Below the pieces are notes generated by a model, which searched no databases, was not told the origin of the DNA, and worked only from the letters and a program-made list of their open reading frames with translations. Positions 1-9,634 of a DNA stretch of 19,450 nt are shown here, piece by piece (the first letter of the stretch is position 1; every line of letters starts with the position of its first letter). This stretch comes from Tritrichomonas foetus (Eukaryota > Parabasalia > Tritrichomonadida > Tritrichomonadidae): positions 6,475 through 25,924 of the forward strand of contig MLAK01001246.1 of NCBI GenBank assembly GCA_001839685.1, read 5' to 3'. Both the position numbers and the translations under genes were made by a program.

Positions 1-46
1 AAGAAACAAAAAAAAAAAAGGGAAAATGTAAGAAATAACTGTTGCT

Positions 47-892
47 TTAATAGCGTGGTGAAAAAAAAAAAACAGCAAGTCTTTCGTTGAGACGCTTGAT
101 ACGTTCGGCTCTCTCGAGCTTCTTGTCTTGTGGCTTCTTGAGTTGGTAGTGTTGTGTAGCCTTTGGAGCTGGTGTTGGGTCCTTGCGGATGGCTTCGTGG
201 GCAGCCTTGTAGAGGCCTTGGATCTTGTCGGCTGTGATTCCTTCCTTGATGTAGCGGGAGAATTGGCGGTTGTAGGCGTCCTTGTTCTCCTTTTCGAGTT
301 TCTTCATGTAGTCAGCGACATGTCCACCGAGGATGAAGTGTTGTTGTTGCTTCTCTTTTTCACCACCGGCGAATCTCTTTGGTGAGTGTGGGACGAAGAG
401 GCCACCATCGACGGCACCCTTGAGGACGGCGAAAACGCGGGCACCTGTTGTGGTACGGCGGAGACCGACATCGAGGAGAACCTTGAATGGGCGGCGAGCA
501 TCTTCATCTTCATCATCGTCTGGCTTGACGGCTGTCTTGAAGGTTTCGGCAAGATCGAGCTTGGTCAAAAGGCGGCGGGCAACAAGAAGACCTGTGCAGT
601 AGGCGGCAGCATAGTTGGAAAGACCGAGCTTGACACCATATCTTGGAAGTTCTGTGGAGAGAGCTTGGGCGATGGTGACATCGTGATCAACTTCAGCAGC
701 AACAACTTGGGCGATGACCTTGGTGTTGGTGATACGGGCAACAAGACGATATTTCTTGGCACCATACTTTGTCTTATCTTGTTGGATAAGAGCAGCACGC
801 TGGCGGTATTCTGTCTTGCATTCAAGCCTCCTGCGGAATGGAGTTTGGTAGCGTGAGTAGTATGATGAGTTCTTGATGATCTTTGCGCTCAT
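47..892 (-). CDS. RPL5: 60S ribosomal protein uL18 (RPL5)
   Basis: Encodes 281 residues, close to the family's usual size of about 290-300. uL18 binds 5S rRNA with uL5 and carries it into the large ribosomal subunit. Recognisable segments run in family order: an N-terminal YxxRYQxxFRRR basic region (about residues 12-22), KYGAKKYRLVARITN (43-57), the conserved block around LSNYAAAYCTGLLVARRLL (91-109), LRRTTTGARVFAVLKGAVDGG (143-163), the SPKRF motif, VADYM and a basic C-terminal helix. The start ATG (890-892) precedes the usual MSAKIIKNSSYY-like N-terminus. The TAA stop at 47-49 is followed by A, giving TAAA, the signal used for 3' ends in trichomonads. The gene is much richer in G+C than its neighbours, as expected for high expression. 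A comb block at 61-72 overwrites four residues near the C-terminus, so the last residues are uncertain. Identification is confident. Confidence 0.96.
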   Translation of the reverse strand: MSAKIIKNSSYYSRYQTPFRRRLECKTEYRQRAALIQQDKTKYGAKKYRLVARITNTKVIAQVVAAEVDHDVTIAQALSTELPRYGVKLGLSNYAAAYCTGLLVARRLLTKLDLAETFKTAVKPDDDEDEDARRPFKVLLDVGLRRTTTGARVFAVLKGAVDGGLFVPHSPKRFAGGEKEKQQQHFILGGHVADYMKKLEKENKDAYNRQFSRYIKEGITADKIQGLYKAAHEAIRKDPTPAPKATQHYQLKKPQDKKLERAERIKRLNERLAVFFFSPRY

Positions 893-1963
893 TTTCGAAA
901 AAGGCCGAGCTTGATGTCAAAACCGCTTTGGTCAAAGATTTTGAATTTCACATTGAAAATTTGATTAACTTCAGAAAAGAATTTAAATGGCGAACGTTTG
1001 GCTAATATTCATTGGACTATGGCCAACATGAATTTCAAAAAAAGTCAGATGTGGTCAATACCTAATTTCACGAAAATCAGTTGGAATTTCGATATCAACC
1101 ATTGATGCACAAAACAACCAGCCATCATTTGCTGACTTTGGATGAAATTAAAATCGATACTAATAATTTTATCGAAATGTCAATAGTATACGCAAACGAT
1201 GGAAAAAGTGTATTGATGTGAACACTAGTTACTTATTGAATATCGTTTTAAATTCACGAATAATTATGAGATGATAAACAATTTTTGTCCATTTTCTGTA
1301 CATTTTCCGAGAAATTTTATGAGACAAGTAGTACAAAACAGTTTTCGAGTAATTTCTGTGTGATATTTGATCCAGCGTTGGACAAAAAGAATAAAGCGGC
1401 TTAAATATATTTTGAGTTTCTGATTATTGTCAATGATTTATTGGTTTATCAGTAACTAATAAAACCGTATTGAATCCAATTGTTTGTCATACTAAGGAAT
1501 TTATATTGGGTTTTCGAGAATGTCAACAAAGAAGATTAAAAAAGAACTGTGTCTCGCATAAATTGTGATGTATTTCTGGTTTGATGATTGTGAGTTAAAT
1601 AAAGTCGAGTTAGACAGTGAGTAATGATGGCATAGAATACAGTCGATTAAAATCATTTCGTGAATTCCTCTAACATCAAAATTTGATGTGTTTTTTTTTT
1701 TCAAAAAAAAAAAAAAAATGTCGCCATTCCTGGTTTTGACGCTTTCTTGCAGATTTAAAAAAAAAAAAACATTGTAATACGACATTCCTCTGCATTTCAA
1801 CCAAAATTTAAAAAAAAAAAACAAAATTGTTGAATGAGTATCTACAAAGCTGAAGTAACGGATTTTTTGGAAGTGTTATTTCATATTACATATCTTGAAG
1901 TTCTCTCTTTTTGAGTTAACAATTTAAATAGTGCGATACAACTTTTCAAATACACTTTCATAA
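893..1963. other. Intergenic region, no gene recognised
   Basis: AT-rich DNA upstream of RPL5 (-) and the coiled-coil gene (+), which diverge. All frames are broken by frequent stops. An open stretch on the - strand at 1501-1824 depends on T runs opposite comb blocks at 1704, 1757 and 1810 and looks like chance. No convincing TCA(C/T)(A/T) initiator was found directly upstream of the RPL5 start. A natural T run (1691-1701) precedes the first block of the main comb. Confidence 0.6.
1958..1962 (+). promoter_or_regulatory. Candidate initiator (Inr) TCATA
   Basis: TCATA matches the trichomonad initiator consensus TCA(+1)(C/T)(A/T), which normally lies 5-20 bases before the start codon. The comb block 1969-1980 begins 7 bases downstream and opens the reading frame of the coiled-coil gene, so the true ATG may be hidden in that block. 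The motif is short and could be chance. Confidence 0.3.
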
Positions 1964-3850
1964 CTTTTAAAAAAAAAAAAAAATCAACACTTTTCAATTC
2001 GATATCACAGAAATTTGCAAAAAAAAAAAAAAACCAGTTTTTCATATCGAAGAGGAGTCCCACTCAATCCAACAAAAAAAAAAAAAGCAGTTGAATATTT
2101 CGAACGTGCTCAAGAAGTTTCAAACCAAAAAAAAAAAAACGAGGATCGAATTTCTCAGCTTGAAAAAGAGTGCAGCTGTTTCAGAGAAGAAATAGAAGCT
2201 GGCAGAAGAATGATTAAGCTTGAAAAACAAAAAATTGAAAATAAAAAAAGAAATTTGACAATGCATGCCAAAACGCCAAAACGTGATAGAAAAAGTGGTC
2301 ATATGTTTAGTAGAAGCTATTTTGACAGAAATAATGAAAAGTGTCATTCTTTTGATGATCAATATTATCTCAATTTCAGAAGGATGAATGATTTTCATGA
2401 ATTTGATGATTACGATCACTATTATGAATCAAACAAAAATAGACAAAATGAAAAAAATCGAGATTTATTTAATTTTGAAAGAAATACCAAAAATCGATTT
2501 GATTATTCAGAAAACGAATTTAATAGAAACAATTATGGAGATAATGATATTAAAAAAAAAAAAAATTCTAATCAAATGAATAAAAATATCAAACATAATC
2601 AAAAAAAAAAAAAAAATTACTTTTATGATGATAATAATAGTGATTATTCCAGTTTTAAAAAAAAAAAAACTTTTTACAATAGTTTTTCATCAAATCAATT
2701 TTCCAAGGATGAAGAAGCATCTTCAGCTTTCTATGAAAAATATGTACAAGAAGAAATTGAATAAAAAAAAAAAAACAAAAAGATTAGAGAACAATTGAAT
2801 GAACTGGAATTGAGAAAAAAAAAAAAAAAAAAAATTTTGGCGACCAAAGTTGATGAAATTTCAGAAACAAAAAAAAAAAAAGAGTAAGAATTTTTATCAC
2901 AAAATGAAGATAATTTTATCAGTTGTCAAAATTTAGACAAAGCTCAAGAAAATTTAAATGAACTCCTTTCTGATGAAAAAAAAAAAAAATCGCAAAACCA
3001 AAAAAGAAATTATGAACTGAATCTAAAAAAAAAAAAAAAAACTGAAATGAAAAAAGTTCTTATTCGCAATCAAAATTACAAAAAAAAAAAAAAGATCAAT
3101 ACAAATCAAAATAAAAATGATGATTCAAGTGAAAAAAAAAAAAAAAATAATAATAATTTGTTGAAAGGCGATTTTAATGGCCAAAGCAAAAAAAAAAAAA
3201 TTCAAAAAATTGATACTGTTTATCAAAAATTGAAAGAACGAAAAAAAAAAAATCAAAAACAAGAAGAACAAACAGATTCATTTATTGAGAAAAAAAAAAA
3301 AAAAAGACAAAATATGGAAAATGAATATCGAAATAAAGTAGAAAGAATTGAGCATTTGAAGCAAGATTCCAAATTAGCACAATTATTGTGTCATGATATA
3401 AAAAAAAAAAAGAATGAAATCAATAAACTATTAATGGATTTAAATCAACTTCAAAAAAAAAAAAGCCAAATGGAACAAAAAATATCGGAATCACGACAAA
3501 AGGAAAAAAAAAAAAAATACCTCACTGATCATGTCATGAAAAAGCAAAACTTAATTAGAAAAAAAAAAAATGAAATTTCTATAAAGAAAAGAAATCTTGA
3601 AAAGAGGAGAGAAAAAAAAAAAAAAATGGAAATTGATTCGCAACTATTTAATGAAAGAGTTCAACATATTGAATCTCAAGTTGACAAAATAATGAGATTA
3701 ACAAATGATAAACTTGAAAAAAAAAAAAAAGAGAGTTTAGAAATGACTAAATCACTACAAAGTATGAATAAAAAAAAAAAAAAAAAATCCATTGAGCAAA
3801 TGAGTGATAATTCTACTGAAATAAAAAAAAAAAAATCAACTCTGTTCTAA
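1964..3850 (+). CDS. Coiled-coil, Lys/Glu/Gln/Asn-rich protein with two in-frame TAA
   Basis: One frame is open from 1964 to the TAA at 3848-3850 (TAAA at the end) except for TAA at 2762-2764 and 2885-2887. That would make about 625 residues. The visible text is heptad-rich: EDRISQLEKECSCFREEIEAG near the start, an Asn/Asp/Tyr-rich middle at about 2330-2660, then REQLNELEL, DKAQENLNELLSDE, QKLKERK, VERIEHLKQDSK and LMDLNQLQ further on. This suggests a long filamentous or scaffold protein of the kind abundant in trichomonads. The third base of the first TAA falls inside a comb block (2764-2775), so that stop may be false; the second lies outside any block. No ATG is seen at the 5' end, and the start is probably inside a block. 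Many KKKK runs are comb substitutions. No catalytic domain is recognised, and the function is unknown. Confidence 0.6.
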
Positions 3851-4070
3851 AGTATTTCGATCTCTTAACTTTTAAAAAAAAAAAAAAAATGCTAACGCAT
3901 ACATATACATACTTGGTTATTTTGATAGAAAAAAAAAAAAATTTTCTTAATATACTAGCTATTACAGTTTATAACATTATGTAGCATTATATAACAGCTA
4001 AAATTTCTGTATAAACTATCTATAATCTTTATTTATAATAACAAAACATAGTTAAAGAATAATTTTTGTT
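3851..4070. other. Convergent intergenic region
   Basis: Lies between the 3' ends of the + coiled-coil gene and the - kinase gene. It contains comb blocks at 3877 and 3930 and AT-rich sequence with several short TATA/TTATA tracts. No further gene or structured element was seen. Confidence 0.6.
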
Positions 4071-6343
4071 CTACTCGAAAGACCATAAATTAATTCTACT
4101 TTTAATTTCTTCAAAACTTGGTCTATTTTCTGGTTGAAGCTCCCAACATTGGTATATCAAATTTCTTGCTTCTATCTCTGTTATAACATTATCAAAAAAA
4201 AAAAAAATATTTTTCGCTTTCTCTTGAAGTGACGCCGTTTCAAATTCAAAAAAAAAAAATAAAATATAGCATAAAATGTATCCAAATGAATAAATATCTA
4301 AAAAAAAAAAAAAGATATATCCATCATTCATGTATAATTCAGGTGCCATATATAAAAAAAAAAAAACACCAGGTGTATTGTTCAATTCATTTTCTAGAAT
4401 TTTGGCAAAAAAAAAAAAACAAATTTTGACATCTTCATTTTCAGTTATAAGAATATTTGAAAAAAAAAAAACCCTATGAATAATTTTTTTTTCTTGACTA
4501 TGACAGTGGCACATTGCATCAACAATTTGATTAATGATTTTTTTCTTAGTTTGACTATTTATACCGTTTCTTTTCTTTTGTGAAATATGGATAAACTTTT
4601 CTAAGTCATATTTACAAAGTTCTTCAATAATATAATAATCGCAAGTAGTTAATTCATCACTGCTTGAAAAATCTTCTTCTTCTGAATCATTATACTGTTC
4701 TTCATTTTCTGACTCATTTTCATCTTTTCTCTTTATTAAATAAAAAACTTTTAATATATTGGGATATTGCATTGATGCATAATTTTAAATTCATTTATAA
4801 TAGAACTAAAACTTCTATCTTGATCGTATGAGTAGAAATATCTTTTGGCAGCAAATTTATAAGAATAAATATTTCCTTGTCCAAAAAAAAAAAAATTTGT
4901 ACCATCAAGACAAATTAAAAACTCATTCAAGAAATCTTCAATAATTTTATTGCGCAAAAAAGAATCTTTTAATTTAAATGAATTTCTAGGATTATTAGCT
5001 TTTCTTCTTTTTATTTCTATTTTTACTTTTTCAAGCAGTTTTTGATTTTTTTCTTCAAGTTCTTTTGTCAACAATATCAATTCTTGTTTCTGATAAAAAA
5101 AAAAAAAATTTTCTTCTTCTAAATCATGATTTTTATTTAGCAATTTTAAAAAAAAAAAAACTAATTCATGAACTCCCAAGTTCAAACTGCGTCCCTCAGT
5201 TAAAAAAAAAAAAATTAAATTTGAAAGTTCGAGCTTTTTATCAGATAATTCTTGATTGTCCTTTGCCATGTTGAAAATTTCACTTTTAAATTCTTGATTT
5301 TCTTTTTTGAGTTTTTGATTCTTTTTTACTAGTTTTTCACTATTCACTGTTAGTTCATTGTTTAAAATTATTGTTTCCTGACTTTTTTCCGTGAAATCTT
5401 GGAATTTTTGAACTAAAATGGAATTGTTTTCATTCATGTTTTGGATTTCAGTTTCATAGTCATTAAAAAAAAAAAAAAGTTCGTCATTTTCACTTTTTAA
5501 TAAACTAATTTTCTCTCGAAGGATTTTTATCTTTTCTTTCAATTGGGGACTTTCTTTCTCTCGTTCCTTAATTTTTTCAACAAGTTCTTTATTATTTTCA
5601 GTTAGATCTTGAACATACTTTTTGTTTTCCAAGTATCGATTTTTTAATTTTCCATATTTTTCTTTGGCATTTTGTTGGAAATCTTCAAATGTTTTTTGCT
5701 TGGTCTTTAACATTTCTTGTTTATCACTTGTTATCTCAATAATTTTCTTTTTATTTTCTTTATTTTCCTTCAAAAGTTCGTTATTTTTCTTTTGGAGATC
5801 TTTAACATCTTTTTCTAACTTCAAACAAATCGTTCTTCGAAAAATATTTCCTTCTTGCACTTCATCATTTATACTTGATAACTTTCGTATAAAAAAAAAA
5901 AAATTATGATTTTCATTCTTTATCTTTTGATTTTCTTCTGTGAGTTGTTGTGTTTCGTCGATCATTTGAGCACTTTTTTCATTTTTCTCGATGATTTGCT
6001 TTTCTAATATTTCTTTTTCGTGCTTCAAATTAGAAATTTTCGCATTAAGAAAAAAAAAAAATTTAAATGAATTATTTCCAGATTCTCTTTTTAACTTCAC
6101 CAACTGATCGTTTTCTCTTCTTAAATCAGCAATTATTTTTTCTAAGGCTCGGAAAAAAAAAAAAAAATCTTTTCTATTTTCATCAGTATTATTTTCTTGA
6201 GACTCATTTTTTTCAATTATGATTGATTCCTCATTGTGATTTCTTTGTGTTTTTTTGCATTCTCTAGAATTATGATTATCACTGTCGTAAATAATTCTCT
6301 TGAATTTGGGTGATATCGCGATTGGAGCTCTATTGATGCTCAT
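4071..6343 (-). CDS. Coiled-coil protein kinase (TKL-like), frameshifted
   Basis: Starts at ATG 6341-6343. About 440 residues of heptad coiled coil come first (for example KLKRESGN, LKHEKEILEKQI, KENKENKKKIIE, KEREKESPQLKEKIKILREKI). A kinase N-lobe follows: a glycine-loop remnant GQGNIYSYK, the probable ATP-anchoring lysine in FAAKRY, and EFKIM. That frame ends at 4751-4753. The C-lobe continues in another frame from about 4772: YPNILKV, an acidic Ser-rich insert, IIEELCKYDLEKFI, IIHR, SNILITENEDVKIC, LYMAPE, LDIYSFGYIL and CWELQPENRPSFEEI, ending with TAG at 4071-4073. The two frames overlap by 22 bases and differ by one base, so this is one gene with a single-base deletion or a sequencing error. 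Comb blocks overwrite the HRD-loop, DFG and pre-APE residues. RPSFEEI and DIYSFG favour a TKL-like Ser/Thr kinase. The coiled coil may give oligomerisation (inference). Confidence 0.85.
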
Positions 6344-7121
6344 TTAGGATATCACGAATATTCGGCCAAATAGTAATTCAAATAGACTCGAATACAATGC
6401 AATTCGAAATTCGTTGTAAGAAAAAAAAAAAAAATATGTTGGATATAATAACCATATTTAATCTCAATGCTATAAAAAAAAAAAAAAACAACAGTCTGAA
6501 CAATAAAAGAAAATCACTATCAGATGAAAAAAAAAAAAATTTGCCTTTTTTAAAAAAACATTTCAATAAATGTAGAAAAAAAAAAAAAAAATGTTTTAAT
6601 ATGAAATGATGAATAACCCACATCATGAAATAAATTCAATTAATGTTTGCCATATTTTTGTATATCATCAAAGCGAATATTTACAAAAAAAAAAAAAGTA
6701 TGAAAGTGAATTTCATTTACTAGTTACAATGAATATTTCGTCAGATGATACAGTTTCAACAAAATGAGGCAGAAGAAATGTGCATGGTAAAAAAAAAAAA
6801 AAACATTTTTTGTGGAAGTTTGATTCACCAATACAATAAAAAAAAAAAAAAAAAAATAATAAAAAGATTTATTCGATCTTTCTACTCACTTTTCGGCAAT
6901 TATAAATTTAGAATTGAGACTTATAAAGCATGAAGTATCCTATAAAAACAAAAAAAAAAAAACCATTTTAAAATTGATTACAAAGAATGAATTTTACATT
7001 TCAAAAAAAAAAAAATTTTATATAATAAACGCATTATCATAACACAAAGCAATTATCTTGAGTCAAATATAAAATTTCATATCGCGATATAATCATGATA
7101 AGAATATTAATATTAAAAAAA
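6344..7121. other. Intergenic region with comb blocks; no gene supported
   Basis: Separates the kinase gene from the 3' end of the ankyrin gene, both on the - strand. Comb blocks lie at 6421, 6474, 6527, 6580, 6686, 6792, 6845, 6951 and 7004. Short open stretches on the + strand (6397-6609 and 6745-6933) owe much of their length to lysine codons from the blocks and resemble no known family. A small Lys-rich gene cannot be excluded, because start and stop codons could be overwritten. Confidence 0.55.
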
Positions 7122-8156
7122 TTACATTGCGCCACCATTTTCTTTCAGTGTTGCCAACACATTCGCACATTGTCTATTTGCAGCGAGATGTGTTGGTGTC
7201 ATTCCTGCTTTCGTTTTCAAGTTAATATCAGCATTTTTTGAAATAAGAAGTTTCACAATTTCAACGTCATCTTTTTCTGCTGCAAAATGGAGAGCGGTCC
7301 ATCCAAGTGAGTCTGCACAGTTTGGATCCAAGTTTTTATTCTCTAGAAGAATTTCAGAAATTTCTCTATTTCCAAAAAAAAAAAAAAGCATAAGTGGTGT
7401 CATTCCATCTGACTCAATAATTTGTGTAAAAAAAAAAAATTTCACCAAAATTTTAAGAATTTCATGACTGCCGTTTTTCAAAAAAAAAAAAAGTGGAGTT
7501 CTTTGATCAGAAGTTTTACAATTTATATCAACAAAAAAAAAAAAAAAAAAGTCAACGATTTGAGGATCATTTGATAAGCAAGCAAGAAAAAAAAAAAACA
7601 AACTGTCAAATGCAGCGGTAATGAGACTAAAATTTCTGAAAAAAAAAAAAACGACAATAGAAAAGTGATTGAATTTGCAGGCATAATGCAAAAAAAAAAA
7701 AAAATGGTTATCAAATAATGTGAAATCAACTCCTGCACTATCTAAAAAAAAAAAAAATTCAATACTGCCGCCGGCAGACGCAAAATGAATTGGAAGCCTT
7801 CCCTGACGGTCACTAATTTCTAGACTTGCTTCACCAAATAACAGCATTTGGAAACATTCACGTGCTCCAAAAAAAGCGGCAATAGAAATTAGTGGAGGAG
7901 AATCTTTCAAAATTTCAGGTGATTTTATCCCAGAGGCAATGTAATTTACATTATCAAAAAAAAAAAAAAAATCAGATAGTTTTTCTGAATTATCTGTTTG
8001 AAATATTTCGAAAAAAAAAAAAAATGTTTACGAGAATAGAAATAAGTTCGGCTAAGGCAAAATAAAAAAAAAAAATATGACCAAATATCTCGTCAAATTT
8101 TGACCTGATATTGACAAAAAAAAAAAAAAGTGTTGCATTTTTAATACTTAATACTT
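7122..8156 (-). CDS. Ankyrin-repeat protein, 5' end uncertain
   Basis: The open frame from the TAA near 7122 reads back beyond 7910. Ankyrin units are clear: RQGRLPIHFASAGGSIE, LHYACKFNHFSIV, QRTPL followed by KNGSHEILKILVK, DGMTPLML followed by GNREISEILLENK, LGWTALHFAAEKDDVEIVKLLISKNADIN and AGMTPTHLAANRQCANVLATLK. The protein is a tandem-repeat scaffold likely to bind other proteins and has no catalytic signature. Upstream, IKSPEILKDSPPLISIAAFFGARECFQ resembles the N-terminal part of large trichomonad ankyrin proteins. Coding-like text continues further up (NIRSKFDEIFGHI and YFALAELISILVNI at about 8031-8115), but in a frame that must change near 8011-8030. The start codon is not visible and may be under a comb block. 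In several repeats the comb block fills exactly the place of the conserved GxTP or LLL residues. Confidence 0.85.
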
Positions 8157-8317
8157 AAAAATAGGTTGAAAAAAAAAAAAATGTGATCAATTAATTTCCC
8201 GACGACATCTCCTTTCCGAATAAAAAAAAAAAAAAAATCAGCTCATGAAAATTTTTGAGATGATGAAATATGATAAAAAAAAAAAAACTATGGATGAAAT
8301 GTGAAATAAAAAATTAG
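8157..8317. other. Short divergent intergenic region
   Basis: Separates the ankyrin gene (-) and the WD40 gene (+), with comb blocks at 8170, 8223 and 8276. No clear initiator motif is visible, and some promoter sequence may be overwritten. Confidence 0.4.
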
Positions 8318-9634
8318 AATATTGAGNTAAAAAAAAAAAAAAATAAAGAAAGTGCTGAACTATTGGAGCGCACTAAGAAACAAAAAAAAAAAACGAATAT
8401 GATAGATATGTTCCAGGTATACGCGTCAATCTGCAAAAAAAAAAAACACGAATATTGTATCAACAAATCAATTCACAGTCAAATGAAAAAAAAAAAAAAA
8501 CTTTCATCCCTTCCGACGCCTTTTGAATTCGAATTAAACGAAAAAAAAAAAACACTTTCACTCGATCCAGAAATTTTACATAATACCAATTCGAAAAAAA
8601 AAAAACAGTTAACAACAGTCGCGCCAGTTATCACGATGACACAGAAAAAAAAAAAAAATCACATTTTGGCAGGGTCGCTAAATTGTGCCTACTTTTTCCA
8701 AAAAAAAAAAAAATATTTTGATATCAATAATTGTGAACAAATTGATGTAAACAAAAAAAAAAAAGAAGAAAATGCCGATCATAATTACCAAATCAACAAA
8801 GATGAAAAAAAAAAAAAAAATCAAGCATTTCAAAATGAATGTCAAATAATTAATATTCAAAAAAAAAAAACATTTTGTAGATGTACTTCATTTCATCCAT
8901 GTGATCTATTGAAAAAAAAAAAAGCTTATAATAATATTTTTTTATATGATTTCATGAAATCAGAAAAAAAAAAAAAAATTTCAACTCATAAGTCATCCAT
9001 AACAGGAATATGTTTTTCACCTGATGGCTCACATATGATTTCTGGGTCATATGACTGTACAATCAAAACGCAGGATTTAATTAAATCACAATCTATCTAT
9101 GATATCAATATTAAAGAAAAAATAAAAAAAAAAAAATCGACCAATGATGGATCATTAGTTGGTTCAACAACAGATAAAAAAAAAAAAATATTATTCGATG
9201 ATAGGCAAGAAGGTAGTACAGTTAAAATTGCAGCACACAAAAATTGGGCTTCCAGTTTAGCATTCTCAAATAATTTATGTGAAAAAAAAAAAAAAGCAAC
9301 AAGTGGAAGCGACAAATCAATAGCACTATTTGATAAAAAAAAAAAAATTTCTTCCATGTATCGGTTGTATCGGCACAATGGGACTCCTCTGTCTATTGCC
9401 TTTGATAATATCGGGCATATCTGGAGCGCATCAGAAGCAGGTGAACTGCAAGCATGGAATATTAACAACGCACAAAATGTATATAAAAATACTCGTTTCA
9501 ATACTTTATTTTCTATTGAAGCTACAGAAACAGCAATGATTGTCAGTTCACATCCATGTTCTATTGCACGCATTGAATTGAATAGTGATATATTCGAAAG
9601 TAAGAGTCCTGAACTCTTTAATTTTGAAATATAG
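8318..9634 (+). CDS. WD40-repeat protein
   Basis: Open from just after the TAG at 8315-8317 to the TAG at 9632-9634. The first visible ATG is at 8399-8401, and an earlier one may lie under the block at 8329-8340. Typical WD40 text is seen at about 8985-9085 (HKSSITGICFSPDGS, then MISGSYDCTIKTQD), at about 9140-9200 (NDGSLVGSTTD, then ILFDD), at 9236-9335 (HKNWASSLAFS, then ATSGSDKSIALFD) and at about 9374-9465 (HNGTPLSIAFDNIGHIWSASEAGELQAWNI). Weaker blades lie upstream (ILAGSLN and RCTSFHPCDLL). The length of about 430 residues fits a single seven-bladed propeller, a protein-interaction platform. Nearly every 53-base phase from 8329 to 8965 carries a block, which obscures the N-terminal blades. 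The subfamily cannot be named. An N occurs at 8327. Confidence 0.85.
   Translation, partial: NIEXKKKKNKESAELLERTKKQKKKTNMIDMFQVYASICKKKKHEYCINKSIHSQMKKKKKLSSLPTPFEFELNEKKKTLSLDPEILHNTNSKKKKQLTTVAPVITMTQKKKKNHILAGSLNCAYFFQKKKKYFDINNCEQIDVNKKKKEENADHNYQINKDEKKKKNQAFQNECQIINIQKKKTFCRCTSFHPCDLLKKKKAYNNIFLYDFMKSEKKKKISTHKSSITGICFSPDGSHMISGSYDCTIKTQDLIKSQSIYDINIKEKIKKKKSTNDGSLVGSTTDKKKKILFDDRQEGSTVKIAAHKNWASSLAFSNNLCEKKKKATSGSDKSIALFDKKKKISSMYRLYRHNGTPLSIAFDNIGHIWSASEAGELQAWNINNAQNVYKNTRFNTLFSIEATETAMIVSSHPCSIARIELNSDIFESKSPELFNFEI

Larger units (their letters stand above)
8..9347 (+). other. Comb of 12-base poly-A blocks at an exact 53-base period
   Basis: About 87 runs of at least 12 A contain a 12-base core starting at a position equal to 8 modulo 53: for example 8-19, 61-72, 1757-1768, 1810-1821, 3241-3252, 3400-3411, 4460-4471, 6050-6061, 7428-7439, 8382-8393, 8859-8870 and 9336-9347. 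Many runs begin or end exactly at the core boundary; the excess is neighbouring natural A. Some teeth are missing (none at 114-1651, 2181-2499, 4513-4831, 5520-5838 and 7057-7322), but the register never slips over 9.3 kb and across five genes of both orientations. Reading frames stay open because the blocks replace bases one for one, as the kinase motifs at 4354-4471 show. I infer a data-processing or masking artefact and not a biological repeat. Residues encoded by these blocks should be treated as unknown. Confidence 0.93.

Noticed and set aside
128..856. Open frames on the + strand and other - strand frames over the RPL5 gene
   Set aside because: They are shadows of the G+C-rich RPL5 coding strand, with no independent protein features.
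1501..1824. 107-codon open stretch on the - strand
   Set aside because: It depends on T runs opposite comb blocks and a natural A/T run, and has no recognisable protein features.
4407..4471. Pseudokinase lacking HRD and DFG
   Set aside because: The motifs are missing exactly under comb blocks with residue count preserved, so their absence cannot be trusted.
6378..6933. Small open frames on both strands between the kinase and ankyrin genes
   Set aside because: Their length is inflated by Lys or Phe codons from blocks; there is no family resemblance and no initiator with suitable spacing.
1704..9347. Lysine-run or phenylalanine-run low-complexity proteins, or a CRISPR-like array of 53-base units
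   Set aside because: The 41 bases between blocks are normal gene sequence with no repeat identity, the register is exact over 9 kb, and both strands' genes are affected. This is an overlay and not a biological repeat.
9097..9573. 158-codon - strand frame opposite the WD40 gene
   Set aside because: The + strand shows clear WD40 repeats; the - strand frame is a complement effect.
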